This document shows positions 1 through 8,500 of a stretch of 11,527 nt of DNA, in pieces. The position numbers and the translations under genes were made by a program. The notes under the pieces are model-generated. The model worked only from the letters and a program-made list of their open reading frames with translations. It did not search any database and was not told the DNA's origin. Numbering within the stretch: the first letter of the stretch is position 1; each line of letters begins with the position of its first letter. This DNA comes from Candidatus Bathyarchaeota archaeon (GTDB lineage Archaea > Thermoproteota > Bathyarchaeia > Bathyarchaeales > UBA233): positions 1 through 11,527 of the forward strand of contig QMXC01000013.1 in the NCBI GenBank assembly GCA_003661945.1, written 5' to 3'.

Positions 1-110
1 TCGAAGCCTGCTACTAATTCCATAGTCGGGTTATCTATGATACTCTTCACCATCTGAGAGCCCATTCGCCCTCTTGCTCCTGCCACGGCAACACTTATTC
101 TCATACTCAT
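1..110 (-). CDS. dapB: Dihydrodipicolinate (4-hydroxy-tetrahydrodipicolinate) reductase, N-terminal fragment
   Basis: This is the first 36 codons of a gene that runs out of the left edge. The translation starts MSMRISVAVAGARGRMGSQM and continues into a DNPTMELVAGF segment. The G-A-R-G-R-M-G loop after a beta strand of small hydrophobic residues is the hallmark NAD(P)H-binding start of DapB, and the following helix plus 'MELVAGF' strand fits the same Rossmann fold. DapB reduces the dihydrodipicolinate precursor in the diaminopimelate/lysine pathway in the cytoplasm. I chose the ATG at 110-108; a second in-frame ATG at 104-102 is possible. There is no clear ribosome binding site, but a TATA-like box lies about 35 bases upstream, which suggests a leaderless or very short-leader mRNA. 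It is an ordinary chromosomal gene and marks the left flank of the defence operon. The rest of the protein is outside the window, so only the family call is firm. Confidence 0.85.
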   Translation of the reverse strand, partial: MSMRISVAVAGARGRMGSQMVKSIIDNPTMELVAGF

Positions 111-129
111 GGTAATATTAGATAACCCG
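27..129. repeat. 11-bp inverted repeat spanning the dapB start
   Basis: CGGGTTATCTA at 27-37 is the exact reverse complement of TAGATAACCCG at 119-129. One arm lies in the dapB coding region (codons for D-N-P), the other near the expected transcription start. The arms are 81 bases apart. It could fold as a long-range stem in the dapB mRNA only if transcription starts upstream of 129, which the TATA spacing makes doubtful. A repeat of this length could also arise by chance somewhere in an 11-kb window, so function is speculative. Confidence 0.3.
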
Positions 130-150
130 GCAATTAAATAATATATAAAA
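111..150 (-). promoter_or_regulatory. Probable archaeal promoter of dapB, overlapping the T-rich end of the defence operon
   Basis: Read on the minus strand, 149-142 is TTTATATA inside a longer A/T run, a good match to an archaeal TATA box. Its centre is about 35 bases before the dapB ATG at 110, which puts the expected transcription start near 115-122 and leaves a leader of about ten bases or fewer. The same 81-base gap (111-191) must hold the 3' end of the drm operon: a T-run at about 150-146 on the minus strand, just after a weak A5/T5 inverted repeat (about 146-165), could end transcription, but it is not a convincing terminator. Promoter position is inferred from spacing only. Confidence 0.5.
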
Positions 151-191
151 ATCTGCAAATTTTTCTCATTCGAAAGTAGGTGTGTTCGGAA

Positions 192-3100
192 CTACTGCCC
201 TGCTTTAAAATTTGCTTTACTTGAGGATATTCTAACATACTCATGATATTCATCCATAACCCTGAATGGTTCAACTTCTTTGGTAATTTCGACGTCATAA
301 ACCAGATTAACTTTAAAAACCGGCGATGTCTCAACTATACTTTTAATTTCCTTCTCAAGTCGTGTGTACAGCTGATACAGGGATGGATTAATATCCTCTA
401 TATCCCCCTTCAATAACGACCTTCTGAAATTCTGGATTGTAATCGATGCAATATAACTCTTCTCGGCGTCTGCCGGGTCAAGCATCATTTCAGGCAGAAT
501 ATCATTAATTCCGGCATATATCTTTCTAAGATCATTAAGACTTCTTGGATGTTCAACTTCATATAGAGGATAGACTCCATATTCTGTTGTTACAATTTCG
601 TATTTTGACCACCAGCCTCTGATATAATCGGGGTTCTTTGCGGTTAAATTGAGTGAGGAAAGGTATTCAGCAACTTTTTTCTCTGCCTCTTCAGAGGTTA
701 TTTTATTTTTATATGAATATTCTCTTAAAGCCTTTTCAAGTATCGAAATCCATCCGATAGCATCGTTGAAAAGACTCTGAAACCCATTCCACTCATAGGG
801 TCCTCTTCTGAATTTCACTTTCTTCCCATAGACCATCATGGATTTTATAAAAATGGATCTGAACGAGATATAGATTCCACGTCTATCCACCAGCATCTCT
901 TTATTTTCCAGCCTAATTTTCAGATCTCTGTCTGAAGAAATATTATCAAGCGAGATCTCAACAGGCCTGTGGTCCTCTTTGATGAATAGTGACGCTCCAG
1001 AAGGGATGAACATACCCTTTCCGTTTATATCAACCACAAGAATCGCATGTTCTCCTGAGTTTATACAGGGATGTGAGCCTTCACCTCTAAGATGTGGGGT
1101 ACCGATAAAGTGATCGGGCTCTTCAAATTCAACAATTATTTCGTTTGAAATGTTCTTAAGAACTTCATTTGAAGGTATTTCCACAGTTTTCAGAACCCTT
1201 TTTAGAAGTTCCGGGGCAGGATCCACCTTAGAGAGCAGATATATCGGTCTGGAAACGATCTCGTTCAATCTATTTTTTATTATGGTTTCGATTTTTCTGA
1301 CGTTGTTCTTGCTTCCGATAAAAACAAACTTCTTAACATGACCGGAATAAATGGAATATGCCAGAGAGGGGGGAAGTGTGGATATAACATAATGTTCGGT
1401 ATTATCAGCAATATCCTGTTCTCTCTGAGATAAATTCCCCCATGAGCACACGGAGAGTCTCTGTGGCATATATTCATCAAAGCCCATCTCATGGAGCAAT
1501 TTTTCTGCCCCTTTAACATCATATCTGTGAACGACCACGGTGATGAAATTATTGTTTTCTTCCAGTAAATCACCTGCCTTTCCGGCTATTTCTTTCATAA
1601 GCGGATTGATCGTATCAGTCGACTCGATATTGTATATTGCATCAATCAACTCTTTCATGCTTCTGAATTCTTCTTCATCGCCTATCCTCTCATGGATGAG
1701 ACTCATCATATAATCGTAAGTTATTGTTTCAAGAAAATTGCCCCTGCGTCGGAATACCTCCTGTTTTTCATAATCCCCTCTGACAAAGAGTGGGCTTCTT
1801 TTGAGATCATAAATATATTTCCTGATGTCTCTTTTAACATGTTCATCCACCCGAATGTGAGAAACCCTATCAAGAAATACATCCAGATCATCCAGAGTTT
1901 CTACCCCTATGTATTCAACCTCCGGGATCCTTCCGCCTTCCGATAATTCCTCCCACCGGGAAGAGGCAAGATTTGAATAGATTGACTCATGGTTCTCATA
2001 TTCAGCTCTTATTCTTTCAATTAAAATCTCGGAATCCCATGTATGGGGTGTTATGTTGTATTCAACCGTATATTTCTCTGTACGATTTATGCCATACAGG
2101 TGTCTCACGTCAGGATCTGTGGAAAACATCAGGATAATGGAGTTTTCACAATCCTTTAAAAAATTAAAAAGCGCCCTGCTTTTCTCCCCCCCATAAATCA
2201 CATCTTTCATAAAATCATCTGTATTCGTAATTACCACAAGATCAGGGGCGATATTTTTTACCAAGTTGAAAATGGTGCTGGGATTCATTTCGGAAGATAT
2301 AAAAAACAGCTGTTTATCACTTCCATCAAGCCTTTCCTCTTCCGGTTCTTTCAATACTGTGGCAGAAATCACTCTGTTCAGGCGTCTTATCTTTTCTGGG
2401 TTTAAGAGCACGTTCCATAACCACTCCTTTTTATATTTCAGTTCGCCCATCCACTGTTCTCTTTCTTCCAGTTTTATGTCAATGAGACCCTCAGGATTCA
2501 GAGTTTTCACACGCTTTATAATTGATTCCCTTTTTGTCTTTCTCTCATCTATGTTTCTTATGGACTCTTCACCATAATCTTCTTTTATTTCCCTTATCAG
2601 TCTGTTCCTGCACTTTGTGAGATTCTGATCGCAGATTTCTTCGACTCTATAACGTGTGCCGATTCTGTGGATTACATTGTGAATAACTTTTCTTTTTTGA
2701 AGAACAAATTTTTTATCAAATTTTCTCATTTCTTTTTTTATTCTCTCATCAATATCATTCCTCTCCAGCCCTTCAAGGTAAATCAGACTGTCAAACACCT
2801 CTTTTATGTCAGGAACTGTTACTCCCATTTCATCGGGGGAGTCAGAAGAGATGTCACCAACAACCACCACTTTTCTGGCTGGATTATTCAGCAGATATTC
2901 AGAAACAAGCAACGGGATGAACTTTACGGTTTCCCATGGCCATGTGATCAGAAATTTACCCCTGCTGGTTCTGTTCACCCACACGATATATTCCTCTTCT
3001 ATCCTGTTTGGTCTAACTTCCCATACAAGTGGAAGCCCTGACAGATAATCTTCCGCTTTTTCTCCTTCTTTATTGAGGACCGCGTCAACGGTGTTAACAA

Positions 3101-3257
3101 ATCTGCCCGATGAAAATATATCTATTCTGCTGCGAAAAAGAACACCACAGGATGAGCATCTCAGGTTTTTATTATCAATCCTTTCAAGAGATGAGCCATT
3201 TATGTGAGGTTCATGGCAGTTTGGACATACTGGATAAAAATGATAATATGTTCTCAT
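192..3257 (-). CDS. drmE: DrmE-like large protein: zinc ribbon plus degenerate helicase-like domains
   Basis: This 1021-residue cytoplasmic protein is the last gene of the operon. I do not recognise it by a diagnostic motif; the drmE label rests on its place as the large fifth component of a class 2 DISARM set. Visible parts: a zinc ribbon with Cys11, Cys14, Cys34 and Cys37; then a segment built like a helicase core. At 101-134 a strand, the stretch PWETVKF (107-113), a helix and a VVVVG strand occupy the places of Walker A and motif Ia, but both P-loop glycines are replaced and only the Pro and Lys are kept. A charged, probably helical region follows (about 165-310). 'APDLVVITNTDDF' (338-349) and 'LMFSTDP' (376-382) sit where motifs II and III would be. 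Strands at 572-577, 622-626 and 642-648 suggest a second RecA-like domain. The C-terminal 300 residues are unassigned. The ATG overlaps the drmC stop by 4 bases (ATGA), implying coupled translation. ATP hydrolysis is unlikely. Inferred role: structural partner of the DISARM complex. Confidence 0.6.
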   Translation of the reverse strand: MRTYYHFYPVCPNCHEPHINGSSLERIDNKNLRCSSCGVLFRSRIDIFSSGRFVNTVDAVLNKEGEKAEDYLSGLPLVWEVRPNRIEEEYIVWVNRTSRGKFLITWPWETVKFIPLLVSEYLLNNPARKVVVVGDISSDSPDEMGVTVPDIKEVFDSLIYLEGLERNDIDERIKKEMRKFDKKFVLQKRKVIHNVIHRIGTRYRVEEICDQNLTKCRNRLIREIKEDYGEESIRNIDERKTKRESIIKRVKTLNPEGLIDIKLEEREQWMGELKYKKEWLWNVLLNPEKIRRLNRVISATVLKEPEEERLDGSDKQLFFISSEMNPSTIFNLVKNIAPDLVVITNTDDFMKDVIYGGEKSRALFNFLKDCENSIILMFSTDPDVRHLYGINRTEKYTVEYNITPHTWDSEILIERIRAEYENHESIYSNLASSRWEELSEGGRIPEVEYIGVETLDDLDVFLDRVSHIRVDEHVKRDIRKYIYDLKRSPLFVRGDYEKQEVFRRRGNFLETITYDYMMSLIHERIGDEEEFRSMKELIDAIYNIESTDTINPLMKEIAGKAGDLLEENNNFITVVVHRYDVKGAEKLLHEMGFDEYMPQRLSVCSWGNLSQREQDIADNTEHYVISTLPPSLAYSIYSGHVKKFVFIGSKNNVRKIETIIKNRLNEIVSRPIYLLSKVDPAPELLKRVLKTVEIPSNEVLKNISNEIIVEFEEPDHFIGTPHLRGEGSHPCINSGEHAILVVDINGKGMFIPSGASLFIKEDHRPVEISLDNISSDRDLKIRLENKEMLVDRRGIYISFRSIFIKSMMVYGKKVKFRRGPYEWNGFQSLFNDAIGWISILEKALREYSYKNKITSEEAEKKVAEYLSSLNLTAKNPDYIRGWWSKYEIVTTEYGVYPLYEVEHPRSLNDLRKIYAGINDILPEMMLDPADAEKSYIASITIQNFRRSLLKGDIEDINPSLYQLYTRLEKEIKSIVETSPVFKVNLVYDVEITKEVEPFRVMDEYHEYVRISSSKANFKAGQ

Positions 3258-3721
3258 TCCACTATCAGCCTCCTGAGCATTGTGAGAATTTTCTGCGCAA
3301 TCGTGCCATCCTCCACCAGTAACCCCAGTTCATAATTTTTCACCATTCCGCCAGATGTGGGATTGGCTGAACCAACGAGGATATTTCTACCATCCGCAAC
3401 AAGAACCTTTGCGTGAAGAATCTTATTCCGGATCATGTGGGTTGTAAGATAAGTGTATTCGTCTTTCAACCTGAAGATTTCAGCAGCAGCTCCGGTTCTG
3501 TGAGCGGGATCGGGAAGATAGACGAATATTTCAACGGGAATCCTTTTTTCGAGAGCATTTTCTATGTTTTTAACAATATTCATATCAGAAATCACATATA
3601 CCGTCATCACCAGTTCTTTCTCAGCACAGTTCATAATCTCCTTTATCAGCCATGAAAAGGATCTGACTCCATATCCTACCCATTTCTCTCCCGTTGCAAC
3701 AGTTAAGACCTTATTTACCAT
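3254..3721 (-). CDS. drmC: DrmC, phospholipase-D-family nuclease-like protein
   Basis: The protein is 155 residues from the chosen start. It carries one perfect HKD motif: His103-x-Lys105-x4-Asp110-x6-Gly117-Ser118-x-Asn120, the active site of phospholipase D-type nucleases and phosphodiesterases, which form a covalent phosphohistidine intermediate. One motif per chain means it should act as a dimer, as does the small bacterial nuclease Nuc, which is about the same size. I chose the ATG at 3721-3719, one base after the drmB stop, because a GTGAT ribosome binding site lies just upstream and the protein then begins directly at the domain; a reading from 3772 would add 17 residues that overlap drmB and look unlike the family. 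In known DISARM systems DrmC accompanies the DrmA-DrmB complex and has been reported as partly dispensable. This copy is short compared with the usual roughly 230-residue or longer DrmC, seeming to lack an N-terminal extension. The family call is secure and the DrmC name comes from context. Confidence 0.85.
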   Translation of the reverse strand: MVNKVLTVATGEKWVGYGVRSFSWLIKEIMNCAEKELVMTVYVISDMNIVKNIENALEKRIPVEIFVYLPDPAHRTGAAAEIFRLKDEYTYLTTHMIRNKILHAKVLVADGRNILVGSANPTSGGMVKNYELGLLVEDGTIAQKILTMLRRLIVE

Positions 3722-3722
3722 T

Positions 3723-5540
3723 TCAATCACGCAGAATGATATGACGATCCAGCCACATGTTTCTGTGCTCACATGACGTTTCCGATATCAGAAGACAACT
3801 GTGACAGGTTGCACCATTGATTCTGTCAGGTGTTTTTCTTACCTCACTGCATAAAGGGTCATTTGAGCAGAATTTTATGCGTTCAAGTCCCATCTCCAGA
3901 ACATTATCAAATTCGTCAACCGCCCCAACCAGACCCCCCATACTTCCATCCTCTCCCGGAGATGTTGTGTAAATCAGAATTCCTCCGTTTTTTGCGTCAC
4001 GATCAATATACACCCTCTCTCTGAGGGATGCTGAAGAATATCCTGCATACAGTGATAGAGCTCCTATAATTGAATGTGAAAGTGTATGTAGCCATACAAA
4101 TAGAGGTTCCCGCACCGTATTCCCCCACAGAGATTTTCTGCCAGATACTTCAGGGGCTTTATGGTTTTTCCACTCTCCGTATGCCTTTGTTTTCCTCAGA
4201 TCAGGAAATTCTCTCTCAGAAAATGTTATAAATATTCCTTCTCCTAGACCTTCAAATCCTGGATACCAGTAACTGCCTTCAAGATAAACTCCGGATGAGA
4301 CAATATTCGGGGGTTCTTCATTCTTCCCTATATAGGGCATTCTCAGGTAGCCCCTCTGAGCGGTTATCGTCCTGATTTTATTTACAGGGTGGATGTCAAG
4401 ATCGGGAAGGATACCACCTTCATCGGGTGAGATTTTCCTAGAAGGGGACATACTGTAATTCTCTGTTGTTCTGGGTCCGGCAAGCAGAGATTCAAATTCT
4501 TCATAGATGAAATCCATGAATTCCCAGTTTTCATCATGTAAATGATTGAAAAGTTCACAGAAGTGGAAAATTCCCTTCTCTCGTATATACTCCTCAATTT
4601 TCTGAATGGTCTCACCCGATATCTGGCTGGTCAGAGAAGATCGTATCCAGCTGATCAGCTCTTCCACATCCATTCTCCCATCGCATGGCCGGGAGGGAGA
4701 CATGATGATCGTATTGATTGTAGAGGACACAACCGTTCTCTGAAGAATATTGGATATTGCATTATCATACTCGGGTATTGTGAGCAGTGTGAGTGTTTCC
4801 GGAATGCGGAGTGAACTGGATTGTCTCTGAATGACCTTCATTTTCTTATCGCATCTATCTCTGAAAGGTCTTTCTGGTTTCGTATAAAACGGTGCACCTC
4901 TGCCTGCATATAATGGAGTTTCCATCTCCGGAAATCTGCCGGTGCAGTTGAAATTTAAGTTGTATATCTTCATCATATCTGTTTTGCAGCCACAATCAGG
5001 ACATTCTATAACAATATCAGAAAGTGAACTTCCACCGGTCTTCCAGAAAAAATATCGGGGTTTACACCCATGATCGCAGTTTTTGCCATAATGCACTGCA
5101 TAATTCCAAGGAACTTCATCAAGATGCCCGTTAATACATGCAACAACGAATCTCACAGCGGAAGAGTCATCTTCCTTATGGCATACAGGGCATTCTGTGC
5201 CATTGTACAGTACTGGTTGGTGTTTCCCTTTTCCGTAACACACCTTCCATGCAGGAAATATATAGGTATGATAGATCCCCCTGCTCTGTGATTTTCCGAG
5301 GGATGCATTTGATGGAAGAGAGAAAACTCTGGCGTCAGAACCTGTCAGGTTTCTAATGGCTATTCTCAACCTGCTGTCGGTTATTTCAAATTCCTGAAAC
5401 TTATCCAGACTGAATAAACTGCCGATCCCACGATTAATGGATGGTATGATTCTTGACCCATTTCTGCTCTCTATTATTGCTCCGGGCCCGTATGTCAGCA
5501 CAAATTGCGATCTCCTTATATGCTGCACTTCTTTTTTCAT
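3723..5540 (-). CDS. drmB: DrmB, DUF1998-containing DISARM protein
   Basis: This is a 605-residue cytoplasmic protein. It begins with the typical DrmB N-terminus, 'IRRSQFVLTYGPGAII' (8-23). A Cys-rich middle follows: Cys101, Cys117/Cys120, Cys135 in the conserved 'CINGHLDEVPW' (135-145), Cys155/Cys159, Cys180/Cys183/Cys185 and Cys199, enough for two or more zinc sites. The C-terminal DUF1998 domain runs from about 480: 'LHTLSHS' (484-490), 'ILIYTTSPGEDGSMGGL' (521-537), then Cys558 and Cys564 in 'CSNDPLC', Cys579/Cys582 in 'GATCHSC' and Cys590, ending in 'MWLDRHIIL'. DUF1998 is known as the partner domain of DISARM and related helicases; in studied systems DrmB binds DrmA and the pair engages DNA. 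The ATG lies 3 bases after the drmA stop behind a GAGGTG ribosome binding site. The stop is 1 base before drmC. It looks intact and of normal length. Confidence 0.93.
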   Translation of the reverse strand: MKKEVQHIRRSQFVLTYGPGAIIESRNGSRIIPSINRGIGSLFSLDKFQEFEITDSRLRIAIRNLTGSDARVFSLPSNASLGKSQSRGIYHTYIFPAWKVCYGKGKHQPVLYNGTECPVCHKEDDSSAVRFVVACINGHLDEVPWNYAVHYGKNCDHGCKPRYFFWKTGGSSLSDIVIECPDCGCKTDMMKIYNLNFNCTGRFPEMETPLYAGRGAPFYTKPERPFRDRCDKKMKVIQRQSSSLRIPETLTLLTIPEYDNAISNILQRTVVSSTINTIIMSPSRPCDGRMDVEELISWIRSSLTSQISGETIQKIEEYIREKGIFHFCELFNHLHDENWEFMDFIYEEFESLLAGPRTTENYSMSPSRKISPDEGGILPDLDIHPVNKIRTITAQRGYLRMPYIGKNEEPPNIVSSGVYLEGSYWYPGFEGLGEGIFITFSEREFPDLRKTKAYGEWKNHKAPEVSGRKSLWGNTVREPLFVWLHTLSHSIIGALSLYAGYSSASLRERVYIDRDAKNGGILIYTTSPGEDGSMGGLVGAVDEFDNVLEMGLERIKFCSNDPLCSEVRKTPDRINGATCHSCLLISETSCEHRNMWLDRHIILRD

Positions 5541-5543
5541 ATT

Positions 5544-8500
5544 TTACACCTCGAATCCTGTGGTCTCTTCAACCTCTCTCAGAGATTGCGGAGCATTTTT
5601 ATAGACGACTTTCAGAGAGGGATCATGCTCATGAAAAGGGTCTCCAAGGACAACATTTTTCTGCGGCTTTCTAAAAGGATATTCCACAAAGGCAAGGTTA
5701 CCATTTCTTCCGATTTCCATTGCGATATTTAACCATCTGTCTTTCTGACTCAGGAAATAATCAGCCACATTCCCGGGTTTTTTCATTATATATTGAACCC
5801 TTAAAGAGAGTTTGTCCATGAATTGTTTGACATCTTTATCGGCATTCTCATCGAGAATTGCCATTCCATCTTCTCCACACCATCCAGCTGATAGCTGGGG
5901 GTTATTTCTCAGGAATGAAACCATTGTAGGACCGGACGCTCTGGCAAGGCACCCCTCTGAGAATGGGGATACAGAAGAGGGTTCAACCTCAAGATATATC
6001 CTGTGATGGTAGGCAGAAAACATCTCATAATGGCTCAGATCACGTGGTCTACCTGCCCTGAGGAATGTTATAACGAGTCCACCATGAGCCCTCCCAACTC
6101 TTCCTGTCGCCTGTATATACTGGGATGTCGTTTTTGGCTGACCATTGACCACCATCAGAGAGAGATAGGGTATATTCACCCCGGTACCAAACATTGAAGT
6201 TGTGAAAATGGCGTCAGGATTCTCGTCAAACTTTCTCTCACCACCTTTCTCCAGTTCATCCAGTATCTGCGGGATGTCCGTGGAATTCACTCTGCTTGAC
6301 AGTTCAACCACATTGTCGGGATCCAGCATTCTGGGACTACCGGAGGATATATGCCCGAGTCGTTCAACTATGTCTTCTCTATAAAGTGCTCTCCCACCGC
6401 CAAGTTCTCTTATGGCATTGAAATATCCAACAATGGTCCAGAAGTATTTTATATTACTATCATACATGCAGTCATGGCATGTTTTGAGAAGTCTTGACCA
6501 TATTCTTATGATAGGTGTGAGGGGCCCCATACCGGGAGCGTATATCCCCATATACACCCTTCCGGGTCTGTTTTCATTCCATCCCTCATCCCATCCAGGA
6601 ATCCTGACAAAAAAACTATCACTCATATCCAGACCATAAGGCGGAAATTGAAACAGTTCTCTTGCAAATAGATGCTTCACCTGAGATTCTGCATTTTTTA
6701 TTGTGGCTGTGGATGCTATGTATTTTGGCATACCCCCAATACTTTTTATCAGTCCCTCAACAGCGGACTCGTAAAGACCAAACATGCTTCCAAGAGGACC
6801 ATTCATAAGGTGAAGTTCATCCTGTATTATCAGTTCTGGAGGATAGAAAGGTTTCACACTCACATTATAATCTTCGTTTTCTCCTGCAGCTCTGGTGGTT
6901 TCTTCTGGAAGCATATTACCCCGGTAGTAGCCATAATATGCATTGTACCTCTCAACATTCCCGAAAATGGATGACGCTCTGGGCTCGAATGCCAGTCTGG
7001 CTATTTTATCCGCTGTGCTTATTATCACTGTGGGACATCTGTGATAAATCTGTTCATCGACAGTATATGCTGGGATGGGGATTCTGGAACCGGGGGAGAA
7101 GGGCGTTTCAATTCTTCTGGCCACAAGCCCATCCGGAAATATCTCACTGTGTATATTCTGTGAATTAAGCGGTACCCCTTCTTCATATGATATATCTTTG
7201 TTGAGTTTGCAATCGGGATTTGGGCAATAAATCATGAAATCAACAGGTTTTTTGATTCTTCTACCGGGTTCGTCTCCATAACCAAAATATCCGGGTCTTG
7301 AGGCTCTGAAAGGAGCAATCTCCACAGACATCAGTTTTTTTATTTTATTCCCGATATCATCAATCTCCTGTCCGGTAAGTTTTTTATCGGCTTCCAGAGA
7401 GATTGTGAGTGTCACATATCCCAGAGAAAGTCCTCCCCCAGTGATAGTGATTTCTTTTATCGGCTCGATTTCACTGATATGAGGTGAATTTTCACTTTTT
7501 ATTTTATCACATCGAACCACCAGATGCAGTTTGTTCTTTCCTGCTGGAAGTCCAGAATCGGGAATGGCAAGCCACGCTCCACATACCGGACATCTTATCA
7601 CCTGTGCGGGCTCACCCCCAGTATTATTCTCCATGAGAGCATCAATTGCACTTATACTCTCACTCGTGCTCTTCCGCAGATGATTTGGAGAAACAGCCCC
7701 ACCAACCCACATTCCGGCAGAGAATCTGACGGACCCATAAATCCAATCATCATAAATATCACACTTTTCAGGTCTCCATCCAGCACCTTTCTTACATCTC
7801 ATGACCCTCAGATATTCTGCTGCGGTGATCATTCTGAGTGTTCTCCTGAATTGCTGAACCGTCAGGAGTCGCAGTGTGTATCGTGTTATTATCGCGGTTC
7901 CCCCGCCAGTTGTATCCCCCTCTTTGTGGTTTGTGGCTTTTCTCCTTCTCAGAGCCATCGTAAATGCCATTATCGCAAGGTATGCTTCTGTTTTTCCGCC
8001 CCCGGTGGGGATCCATAGAAGATCAATGAGTTCTCTGTACGCGGAATCTTTATTATATATTGGTTCAAGATTTATAAGAATGAATGCGAGCTGGAATGGT
8101 CTCCATCGAAAATCTTCTTTCCCAGTCTTCCACCGGTGCTGGAGCCATATCGCCCTGTTGGCAAAACAGAAAGAAAGTCTTGCATCTGTATCTCTTTTGA
8201 GAATTTCAATTCCATCTTTTAACCTGTTGAGAGCCACTTTCTGTAGTTTGACAAGATATTCTGCAGTGCGTTTAGCCGCACTGTCCATAATCTCCCCTTC
8301 TCCGTTTTCTATCCACCTTTTATACGCCACCACAAGAGGAGCAAGATATCTCTCGATCTCATCCTCTTTCCACATCTCTGAAAGTTTATATGTAGAGAGT
8401 TCAGGAGACTCCCCATACACATCATCCCACTCAAATAGTGGTGTGGGATTTGGATAAAGGGGAACAAATTCGCTTCTGACATCAGGTGCGATAAAGTCAC

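Noticed and set aside
192..3257. An active helicase identity (such as DrmD) for the 1021-residue protein
   Set aside because: No intact Walker A, DExH or motif VI is present, so it cannot be the SNF2-type DrmD of class 1 DISARM.
3722..3772. Upstream extension of drmC to an ATG at 3772
   Set aside because: The added 17 residues overlap the conserved end of drmB, do not resemble the nuclease family, and the internal ATG at 3721 has a GTGAT ribosome binding site and ideal 1-base spacing.
7876..8457. A 193-codon open frame on the plus strand
   Set aside because: It lies wholly antisense to the conserved helicase region of drmA (including Walker A), has no family-like motifs, and no ribosome binding site; it is a shadow of the drmA codons. 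The other plus-strand open frames across 1150-11061 are rejected for the same reason.
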